A DNA stretch of 64,000 nt, taken from Amyelois transitella. Lineage: Eukaryota > Arthropoda > Insecta > Lepidoptera > Pyralidae. The stretch lies in contig NC_083510.1 in assembly GCF_032362555.1 (NCBI RefSeq), positions 3,313,501 through 3,377,500 of the forward strand, given 5' to 3'. Below, one piece after another: positions 46,701 through 56,800 of the stretch (position 1 is the first letter of the stretch; each line of letters starts with the position of its first letter). The position numbers and the translations under genes were made by a program. Under the pieces are notes generated by a model. The model was not told the DNA's origin. It was given only the letters and a program-made list of their open reading frames with translations, and did not search any database.

Positions 46701-48504
46701 AAGAAAAAGAAGTCTCGCAGAAACCATGAGGAACAAGAAGAGGTGTAACCAATTTTACCAAATATTAACTTACAGGTGCCAGCAGAAAATATCCTGGGAG
46801 AAATAAACAAGGGGGTGTACGTACTGATGTCAGGACTGGACCTAGAAAGGCTGGTGCTGGCGTCAGGGCCTGTTGGCTTGATGCAAGCCGCTGTGGACAT
46901 CGCTTTCGAATATGCTCATACTAGGAAACAATTTGGGAAGAATATTGGGGAATTCCAACTTATACAGGTGAGTACAACTTAGTACTTACTACAAAATAGT
47001 CTTACCTAAGGGCCAGATTAATTTGTGACAAAAAATGTCATTATTATCTTCCTGGCGATATTTCCGGTTATATCCTTCACGGATAGGAACCTGCACTTAT
47101 GATCACAATCCAAGATTGTGAAAGTCGGGTATCTTTAGACTTGGGCATTGCTCCGGTAACTTTGTTGTTATTGCAATACCAAGATGAAAGTGCTATTATC
47201 GTTACTCTTCTGTGATTCGCCCTATCTACTTTATTTATTTCGTCAAGCGCCAGATGGATTGGCCGGCAAATAGGTAAAATTCTTGTTATACAAAACCAAT
47301 GACTGTCTTCTTTATTCTTCAGGGTAAAATGGCGGACATGTATACAACCCTCAGCGCCTGTCGTAGCTATCTTTACAATGTCGCGAAGGCGTGTGATGAT
47401 GGCCACGTCAACAGCAAGGACTGTGCCGGTGTCATACTATATTGTGCTGAGAAGGCTACCCAGGTGGCTTTGGATGCTATACAGATCTTAGGTGAGACAT
47501 ATTTATTAAGCGGACTGTGTTGAAGAGAGATGTGAGAGAATCATTTTATAGGTTTTCTTTAGGAGAAATATAAAAATCAAATAGAGAGTGCGACGTAACC
47601 CATTAAGCTTCTTTTGGGAACAGAAAATTGGTCCTTAAGATTATAGCCACATATGACACTTTGGCATAAGTTAGAGGAAGCACTTGGCAAATAGGCGGGC
47701 TTAGAATGCTAATGAGCACGAATAAAACAAACAAATTATGGTAACAACACAAACGCCAACACTTCAACATTGTTGCAAAGGCGTGACCACAAAACAAAGA
47801 CGTACTTACACGTGAATTTTTAATTTTGCACGAGACCAAATGGTCGCAATAACCTTGAATGCCATCCAGATTCATCCAGACAGAAAACATTTAAATATAT
47901 CAAACATTTACTTGTATTTATGAGAAAAGTTATCAGTAAATTTTCATGAGAGAGAGCTTCAATCATCTGAGAGAGGGATATGAGGGATATTATAAGTCTC
48001 ATCAGCCTGACTTAGATATACATTACAAATAATGAACCATTTACCAAAATAAGAAAAGTAGGTTCTTAATATACCGATAAAAGAGCGCTTTTACAGGTAT
48101 ACTAAGTATCAACTTTCATATTTAAGGGAATATGAATAAAAAGTTTTGAATTTAAATTTAGTTAAAAATAAATAAAAAAGTTTGGTTTGAAATTGAGAAT
48201 CTCCTCCATTTTCGTAGTGGGTTAAAAACAACTGACTTACTTCTATGATTGTGGTCATACATAAAACCCTGGCTCATTTCCAGGGAGAGGATGCAGCCAG
48301 GTTGACTGCCAAGAGGATGATGATGGCAGAATGCATTAAAGAGAAAAACTTAAAATTGTATTTATTTCAGGAGGTAATGGCTTCATCAATGACTATCCCA
48401 CAGGAAGGATACTGCGTGATGCTAAACTCTATGAAATAGGAGCTGGCACTTCTGAAGTTAGGAGAATGCTGATTGGTAGATCACTCAATACCGAATACAA
48501 ATGA
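43781..48504 (+). CDS. IVD: Isovaleryl-CoA dehydrogenase, mitochondrial
   Basis: A flavoprotein of the acyl-CoA dehydrogenase family that oxidises isovaleryl-CoA to 3-methylcrotonyl-CoA in leucine breakdown, passing electrons to ETF in the mitochondrial matrix. Nine exons: 43781-43894, 44571-44697, 44881-44959, 45401-45506, 45837-45998, 46272-46427, 46776-46967, 47323-47491, 48371-48504. They total 1239 nt (412 residues), GT-AG with matching phases. The first 25 residues ([20 protein letters not shown]...) are basic, with no acidic residue, fitting a mitochondrial presequence. Diagnostic blocks: [35 protein letters not shown] and [34 protein letters not shown] holds the catalytic Glu (about 272), placed as in IVD and unlike most paralogues. 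[18 protein letters not shown] is C-terminal. It converges on KDM8. Confidence 0.97.
45105..45345 (-). repeat. SINE-like dispersed family, copy 14
   Basis: Near-complete minus-strand copy in IVD intron 3, ending at the head about 55 bp before the acceptor of exon 4. Confidence 0.75.
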
Positions 48505-48886
48505 TGTTAATGTTAAATTCAGAAGAAGGTACACCAAACTTGAGACAGGAGCTGAAGAACTAGAAAAAAGTAATAAAAAATTTACTGTATTTTATAGTTG
48601 ACACAAGATCATAATCAACTAAAATACTTTAAATAAAATATTTTTAGTTCTGTAAATAAAAAAATAAATTTTATTACCAACCTGGTTTTTATTAACCCCC
48701 AATAAAATTTACTGTAACATCAAATCACAATCCTGCCTGGAGGTAGATTTATTAAATTTCTTAGTTAGATATTTAACATATTATGTCTTATAGTATTTAT
48801 ACACTGAAACACTTAATATTGTTCTCAAGTAAGTGACTTAGTATCATGTCTTATTGAGCAAAATAAACATCTTTGAACCTATAATG
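48505..48886. terminator. Convergent 3' ends of IVD and KDM8
   Basis: Only 382 bp separate the two stop codons. Plus-strand AATAAA words at 48632-48637 and just beyond suit IVD. On the minus strand AATAAA (plus-strand TTTATT at 48748-48753) suits KDM8. The 3' UTRs may lie close together or overlap if distal signals are used. Confidence 0.6.
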
Positions 48887-50089
48887 TCAATCCCACCAAA
48901 AACTCACTGAAAAGCTGATAGACAGAGACTCAACAAAATGCCACCACTTGGGAGGGATGTACAACATCTGTCCCGGACTCAATATACAGTGGTACGCTGT
49001 GGCTTCCTTATAATTCGGAAACTTCTCCAAATCTGGTTCCCTTGGATCCACTTGAGCTGTGTTATTCAATAGCTCATGTGAATGTGGATACAAGTACGGA
49101 GTATCATTAGGTGAAAATAGAAACAGTTGTTTCGTACCAACAACTTGGGTTAGCAAGTTCTTTTTTGGGTCATGATGTAAAGCTGACACTGTTCCTTTTG
49201 GACCAAACCAGGCCATGATGTCAACAGGTTCATCAGTCTCTGAAAAACAACAGTATTCCGGTACCACAATGTCTTTTTTTAATTCAGGGATTTGATCAAA
49301 CAGTTGGTACTGAGCAAGATACCCTGTGGGGCCATTTGATTGGTAGATGTAGTTGTCTATAAATTCACCTATAGTCATCAACTTTTGTGTCCAATCTGAA
49401 TCTGTGTAAACTTTACCTAATTCAACTGGCACAGTCCTTGGCCCTGCTAACTTTTTGAAATACTCTGGATCCTTCCATTTATTCAGAGCAGGCCAGTGGT
49501 TAATGCCATTACTCAAGATTATTGGTTGCTCTCGTAGAATATAATTTCTGTAAAAATGTTCCATACTTGGACAATCAACTATTTCTATTGGCTGGGTATT
49601 TAAATGGCTTAGATCAAAATTTACTTCTTCTAAGTTGTTCTGCATATTGACTTTCTTTGATGTGTCTTCTTCTTCAATAAGATTGTTGAAAATAGAAGCA
49701 CATTTCTGTAGTAATGATGGTTCTTCATCTAAAGGGCATCCAAAAAGAATGCCAAAGTCAATTATTTTAAATGATTCCTTGATAAAATCATCATTTACTG
49801 ATTGCGCAAGTTTAGCATGTGACAATAGTCTAAGAAAAGTTGCTATTGTTATAGTTTTTCTTAGAAATAATTTTACTTCTTTCCAGTTCCCAATATTGAC
49901 TTGCTCATACATATAATCGATAACTGCTTGAATTTTCACTTCAGCACATTCATCAATACTTTTGGGATTATTTAAATATTCACACAAAATCGCCTTGCAT
50001 GCGCTGTTAAGCTCCATTATTTCTGCCAATGAGGCAAGAACAGCAGATGTAAATTTTGCTATGTTTTCCTCTATTTCATTATGCAGCAT
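48887..50089 (-). CDS. KDM8: JmjC-domain protein of the JMJD5 / KDM8 type
   Basis: A Fe(II)/2-oxoglutarate-dependent oxygenase; vertebrate JMJD5 has been described as a histone demethylase, a protein hydroxylase and a protease, so the substrate is not fixed by homology. It is one uninterrupted exon of 400 residues, close to the family's usual 400-420. The N-terminal half (1-165) is helical and poorly conserved. The JmjC fold starts near PIEIVDCPSMEHFYRNYILR (167-186). Metal ligands are visible: H305-x-D307 in SALHHDPKKNLLTQVVG and the distal His in KWWHFV (H384). The WFGPKGT block before the HxD and the terminal SFSVSFWWD match JMJD5. The start follows an AT-rich 5' region. The gene lacks introns while its neighbours have many, so an old retroposition is possible. 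Head to head with FNIP. Confidence 0.95.
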   Translation of the reverse strand: MLHNEIEENIAKFTSAVLASLAEIMELNSACKAILCEYLNNPKSIDECAEVKIQAVIDYMYEQVNIGNWKEVKLFLRKTITIATFLRLLSHAKLAQSVNDDFIKESFKIIDFGILFGCPLDEEPSLLQKCASIFNNLIEEEDTSKKVNMQNNLEEVNFDLSHLNTQPIEIVDCPSMEHFYRNYILREQPIILSNGINHWPALNKWKDPEYFKKLAGPRTVPVELGKVYTDSDWTQKLMTIGEFIDNYIYQSNGPTGYLAQYQLFDQIPELKKDIVVPEYCCFSETDEPVDIMAWFGPKGTVSALHHDPKKNLLTQVVGTKQLFLFSPNDTPYLYPHSHELLNNTAQVDPREPDLEKFPNYKEATAYHCILSPGQMLYIPPKWWHFVESLSISFSVSFWWD

Positions 50090-50679
50090 TGTTAAAAAGT
50101 AAATCTAACGATTTCTTTGCAATTCAAAGCAAATCAATATTGCAAAATAAATTTATTAGAAACATATATTCTAAATCTAAACATAACCTAAAAATATTTC
50201 TATACTATTGATAGGACTTTTATCTCTTGTAAAATAAATACTGATTGTACTGCTTCTTTGATTGAATTGGTTTAATATGCAGGTATTGCAATTTGCTAAA
50301 AAATATCTATTAAATCCGGGATTGTACTTTACAAACTAATCCTATATACTTTGTTTACAAACATAGCTCAAGTTGACATTTACTTTACTGAACTGACAAT
50401 GACAAACATTTTTTTTTCTCATTCTCGTAGTAGTGAAAACATGCTCTTATACAACCAAAATTTATTGTTTCTGGAAATCGGACTTAAATCGAAAATTTTC
50501 GTGCATCCTATAAATATCTTTTCCATTAAGTGAAGTCCATAATCAAATGGAAAAAAGCTCATGAAGACGAAAAATAGTTTTTAAAAATATATTTATATTT
50601 TTGTGGAACAGAATGACAACCTTGACCTTGAATAATAAAATACTAATTTTGTCTATGGTTGATCATATGACTCCGTTAG

Positions 50680-50693
50680 CACGTGATCTGTCA
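50680..50693 (-). promoter_or_regulatory. M-box/CLEAR-like E-box upstream of FNIP
   Basis: CACGTGATCTGTCA, about 160 bp before the FNIP start codon. The same 14 bases recur at 59815-59828 in FNIP intron 2. Confidence 0.4.
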
Positions 50694-50796
50694 GACTATT
50701 TTTATTTTTATTGATTATTTACATTAGACAATAGAAAAAGTGCAAAGAAAGTATTATTTCATATTGTTTTATAGGTTCTTTAGCTGCACACGAAAA

Positions 50797-50847
50797 ATGC
50801 CAGGTTTAAGGAATGATATAGAAGATTTTCTGGGATGCAACATTTGA
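50797..50847 (+). CDS. Upstream ORF (16 codons) in the FNIP 5' leader
   Basis: ATG at 50797 opens MPGLRNDIEDFLGCNI and stops at TGA 50845-50847, four bases before the FNIP start at 50852. The upstream ATG has A at -3, so it may be used, and translation of FNIP would need leaky scanning or reinitiation. It is in a different frame from FNIP. Whether it lies in the mature 5' UTR depends on the transcription start, which is not visible. Confidence 0.5.
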   Translation: MPGLRNDIEDFLGCNI

Positions 50848-50851
50848 CACA

Positions 50852-53800
50852 ATGGCATTGTTCGATAAATTCTTTTCTATAAAGAGAAAACTCGACTACA
50901 ATAAAGAGCGCGGATCACAAAACCAGGACAGGTATGTCATAGAATGCCTTTCACTCGTATTATTCTATTTGTATGATGGTATGCGGTGGTGAAGTTGACG
51001 CACGGAGCATCATCCGTGCTGGATGTCCGGTGTCGAAGGGCGATGCAGACCTTTATGTCGAGAGCGTTGACGCACAAGCCGCTGGCAGTGCGGCGACGAG
51101 CATATGACTAGGCGGGGTGAGGGCCGCGGGCGTGGGCGGTCGCGCTATCGAGGACCGCGTCACCTCAAAGTGAAGCGGGGCGACGCTGTTTACTTATTTA
51201 CACTGACAGAGGTAGTACACTAGCACATTCCACTCAATACGGACGACAGTTGATGTGTCGCCTTTCGCGTGCATTTAGAGATTTACCAGCTGTGATTGTA
51301 TAAATGAGTTTTGTGTGCTGTGACACCATACTGTGCTGCCAGTTTGTCTCGTGAAACGGCTGGGAGCAGCTGATACGACTATGTAATAAGATGAAAAATA
51401 GGTAATTCCACTTTTGATGTGTAGATTAAACTGGCGGTTCTATTTACTTCTAGAATATAATTAACAGTTTTAACTGTGCTGTGCTCTGATGAGGTATACT
51501 TTATTTGAGTAGGCTTTAAATAAAATATCATGTAAAGTAGAGTAGGACACTGATTTTGTTATCCTTTTTTTACCCGAAGTTACACTTATCAACTTCCTGC
51601 CTAAATTATCAATTATAATTTTCTTGGCACTAAATTCTTCTCTTGTTTGGATTTCTACACTTGGTGATAAGTTTCCGAGTAAAGTGTTTGATCAATAAAT
51701 TTATCAATTTGAAATTAAACAAATTCAAACTATCAGAAAATTATCTCACAATATTATTTATCTATTTCAACAAGTTTAGGAGCAGTGTTCAATAAAATAA
51801 AAAGCTATACATTAGAGAAATAACTTTATGCTTTTAAATTCCTAAAAGAATCTCACCAGAAATCCTAAGGGTTATTGTATGCAGTACCTTGTAATTTTAT
51901 TAGTCATATTAGAAATTTGTGTTGAAAATTTATTTTGATTTGAGGAACTAAATAAGTTAAAATTGTGAGATTGCTACAGGGTGTGTTTGAACTGAAAATA
52001 TTCTACTTCTTTTTATTATGATTATATTGTTGAATAATCGTAAAGCTTGAATAAACAAATTAATCACCCATAACAGGTCTCATTATAAGTTATTAAATAT
52101 TATTATATAAACAAAAAAAAAAAAACAATCACATTCAACTGAGTGGCATAATGATAGAATTTAAATTCAGATACAGACAGTTTGCTAGCCTATCACATAA
52201 AAAAAGAATCCCAAGTTTGTATGCCTTTATCAATAAACTTTGCATACACCTTTCCATCCCATGGTTTTTGTGAGGTGTCACATTCACATAAGTTTTCTTA
52301 TGGGTAACAGCCAGTGAGATTACTTACAGAAACATTTGTCCACAGCTCTTCCCAAATAAACCCAGGGCAAGTGAGGTTGCTTTTATTCAAAGAGTGCGAT
52401 CGGAGAGGGAGAAAGCTTCTGTTTGACTCGTCTACTATAGAGAAAGTCCCTGCTAACAAAAATGATAAGCCGAGTATTAAGCAGACCAGTGAGGGATGCA
52501 TTGTGGAGGTCTCAGAGGGATACTCCTATATCGTGAGTATTATAGTTATTTAAAACTAGCATAATTTACAAAAGGAGGATTTGAGTAATCTTCTCTGCTC
52601 TGTAAGTTATATTAGTAATTTGAATTAAACTTCAGTGGCAAATAGCAAACTAGATAAGAATTCGGGTAGGTGGGTATTTAAATTTATTCATATCAAAAAC
52701 GTTTTTCTTTCATTCCGTTATCGTCACATCCTGTTTTCATATGTATTTTGTTGATGGATCCCATTTTCTCTCAAGTTATTTCATTCAAGCTTAATTGCCC
52801 TGCAGGCCTACCATCAACTATTACAAAACGATTCAAATACAGACCTATCCAGTTTAGGAACCTAAAATCAATCGCGTTCAATTCATACCACCACCTTACT
52901 AAAACAAAGTCGTAATTGAATCGTTAGTGAACGAATGAAATCAAATAAAAAATAAAAGTTGTCTCTGAGTCGCACTCCCCGGTGACAGCTGCTGGCAGAC
53001 GAAAGAAAGAGAACAAGCTATACGATCTCTCAATATTTTATCTCGCTCGGTAATGTCACTAGATTTGCGTTCCCTTATACGAAATTCTCATTATATTGTG
53101 CCAAAGAATGTTTATTTATTTGTTACTTATACAAAAATATATATTCTAAACTAGCACCAATTTACCAAGTTTATGTGAAAACTTCAAAATACAGCTAAAT
53201 TTTATTTAAATAGTATGTACGACTGTTTTTAACTAAAACGTTTAAAGCAATATGATGTGTACACAAATTCGGAACGGAACGTACTTTGATTTCGAGTTAA
53301 GTGGTTCGTAATAAGTACCTGTAGCGGCAGATTCGTTTGTTTATGTGCGTGTTTTTGAATATTATTTAAGTGAAAAAAGGATAATTTTTACAAAATCATA
53401 ATGTCGTAAGTAAATTATTTTACTACTTTAATCGTCTAGAATACATTTTAAATATAAACAAGTGTGTTAGTCAATTTGAATGGGACCTTATTCTTTCAAC
53501 AAAACTATTTTAAGTGGTTGTTTTTTTATAGCGTCTCCCACACTCGAAGAGTTACTTTCAGCCAGCTTGAGCAGCTATGGGAGTTTTTAAATAAAAATAG
53601 GTGCTTAGCTACAGGCTTTAATAAAACGTCCCAAGCAAGGGAGTTTTCAAAAAGAATGTGGGAAGAGATAGCGCAGTATTTAAACTCGCACGGTGATGGA
53701 GCAACAAAAGATTGGAAAGGATGGTGCAAAGTACGTAAACATTTCTTTTTATGTTGAAGACGTAATCATTATTTGAATTTCGTTCTGTTATTGATCCATA

Positions 53801-56800
53801 CATCATATCATGGTTCTGCCTATAAACAAGGGATAAAGTCGCGGTTATATGTACTCGTATGCATGTAACAAAGCCTAATAACTTCATCAACTTTCAAATT
53901 TTTGTATTTGTATTGGAATTTTACTTAAGTTTTTGTATTTTACAGTATTGGAATGATTATAAATCTAAATTAAAAAAGAATGTTGCGTTAGTCAGAGCGT
54001 CGCATCAACTGACTGGAGGGGGCCCTTCAAATGTGAGGCCTCTTACTGAAATAGAAGAGAAGTTTTTGCTTATTGTGGGTCAGGATTTTGGCACTGGTCT
54101 GCCAGGAATTAGAGTGCAACCAAATTTTGAAAGGGTAAGATCAATAAAAATGTCCTAATTAATAAAAAATATGTAAATTATGCATGTATAAATTTTTTTA
54201 ATGTCAAAACTAAATGAAAATTAAAAATACTTAATTTCGTTTCAGGAACCAATAGAACCTCAGCCAGTTGCCTCGAATAGAATTTTAACCCCAACAATAG
54301 AAGTAAGTTCTTTTTACTGTTCAATTAATTATTATTTTATTTTCATATTATGAAGTCTTATATAGTCATCGTTTTTTAGATTTATGAATTTGAATTTCAT
54401 TGAAAGGTTTAAATTTATTCATAAAAACAAAAAAGGTATTATATATTTGTCTTTTTATAAATTAATGTGAATTTAGTTACATATATTTTTAAGTTAAAAA
54501 TAAATAAATTAAGTATATTTCTTACAGGAAGCTACCCAAGAGTTTGGACAAGACAAACGGAATCTCCCCAATGAAGACGAGGTGCAGGATGGAGGATCTC
54601 TAAGTGTTTTAGAATACTGGGGAGGAAATGAACCTCAGCCCGGTCCGTCGAGGATGTTAACGCCCCCGCCAGCGCCGCAGGCTACGGAAGTGCAGCCTCC
54701 TGCCGCGCGGTCACCGCGCACGCCGCGCCGCTCTCCGCGGGCTGCCGGCTCTACGCCGCGCCGCCGCCGCCCACGCCGCGCGCTGCGACGGGACCCGCCC
54801 GTGTCCCAGGAGGCGGCTCGCCGATCTCTCATAGAAATCTCGAGCCGCAGAGCCGAAATAGAGGAAAGAAATACTAATCTCTTGGGACAACTGGTGGCGG
54901 AGATCCGAGAAATCAAACAAATATTACTATCTAGGTTTTTATATTTATATTTTAACTGCAGTATTTATTTAAATCTAAAACACACTTTAATAACAGAAAT
55001 TAAATAGTTACTAAATTGGGTACTAAACTATAAATGTAATTAAATTTTATAACAATGCTATATAAAGTTAACAAATTTTAATCTAATGAAACATAAAATT
55101 TATCCTAATAATAAAATAAAAGTGGACTTAAAACCTTATGTATTAATTAATTTTAATTAACATTAATATACATTATAATTTATAATTTTTACTTAATAAC
55201 TTTCATTTCAGGAACGCCGGACATCCCACAGTCGACGAATGAGATCATTTCGAATAGCTACACCCTGTTGAAGTGCTTGGTTGTTTTGGCTGCTACTCAC
55301 AGTATCTTCAGCAAGATTGGCAGGCTGCATTTGAGCTTCTTGAGAGCTGTCTGCATCACTTATTTCTGGTGCTGGAAGGTTTGCTTTATTGCAAATATTG
55401 TGTAAAATGACACAAGCATTAACAATAGATGCAGCAACTTGGGGTTTATAGTGTAGAACTCTGTGGGCCAAGAGGCAACGAAAGCGTGACTTTAGAAGGC
55501 CAATAGTTCTCTCAATTACATTCCTGGCTCGAACATGTACATTAGTGTAGTGGCCTTCCGGAGTTTCAGGAAGAGCATTTACCACTGGTGTCATAAGAAA
55601 CTTCCTCAGTGGATAGCCAGAATCACCTGTAAAAATATTTTTTTTGTAATAAATATACTTCATAATATATTTTTATTACTTTTGTTTATTTATTTAATTT
55701 CGAATCACCCAGTTAAATGTAGCCTTTCGGAAGGAGACTATCTGCTTCGTAAAGGATAAAGATGTGATATTTTAATATATGAATTCATATTATGAATTTA
55801 TATTATTATAATCATCTTTTGTGCAAGTCTTTTGCTTATAAATTAAAACTTTACACTAAAGTAGTTTTATTATTAATATCATGTACATATATAAAATTCG
55901 AAATGTATATAAATATGTTGCAATCGGGGAAAATAAAGCTGACAAATAATAAAGTTTCTTGAGTATCAAAATCAATCTAATTTTAATAATAAATTGCAAA
56001 TGTATTATAATACATTTTGTATAATGGTATGCTATAGCGTACCATTGATACAAAGGCTGTGCTTTTAAAGCTTATGATAGAAAAATAAATATATTTAAGT
56101 TTACACCAATGTACCATCTTACCTAATAACCATGTTGTTTCATCCAAATTTTCCAAATGATTTTTAATGGGATGGGAATTCCATATGAAGGAATCATGTG
56201 TGGCCCCTCCAAAACTAGCATCCACGCTTGTTATTTGCATATCTGCATCACAAATCTAGAATTTCAATTGCCAATTCTTACAACTAAATAATAAGCTTAA
56301 AATAATTTATGGAATTTATAGGGTGGTATATTGGTCGCTCTGACTTCCCCACTAGGGATAAAGATGTGATTAAATGTATGTATGTATAATAAATGATTAA
56401 CAGATGATTGTAAAGGTACTTACAAGCTGAACATTCAATGAATGGTAATGTTTTCTACAGAAATATCGTTCTTCATTTTCTGTAGGTCTTATAATAGCTA
56501 TTTGTGTGCAGTCTATGCACCCTAGAACCCCAGGAATGCCAAATTTTTGATAAAATCTAGAAAATTTTAAAAATGTATTATAGTATGAATCTGCCAATAT
56601 CAATAAATTAAAAATATGGATACTGTTTTGTCACCTTGCCCTTATTTTATTTCGGTCTTCATGGCTTCTTGGGAAAACTATATATTTTTCTCTCATTTCC
56701 ATGGAGTTAATGCATGCAGTCACCTGAGCAATTGCTTTTGAAACAGTTTGTTGAGCCAAGGAATGCCCACTTATATCACCTATAGGTCTCTGGTAAGAAC

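Larger units (their letters stand above)
50090..50851. promoter_or_regulatory. Divergent KDM8 / FNIP promoter region
   Basis: 762 bp between the two start codons, with no other gene. It contains CACGTGATCTGTCA at 50680-50693, whose core reads TCACGTG on the minus strand. This resembles the M-box/CLEAR site bound by MITF/TFEB factors. The FNIP 5' UTR lies near the right edge and carries an upstream ORF. Confidence 0.6.

Noticed and set aside
52330-52345. Alternative FNIP exon 2 acceptor at 52329/52330
   Set aside because: Joining exon 1 there shifts the frame and stops early; 52346 gives the conserved NPGQVRLLL frame.
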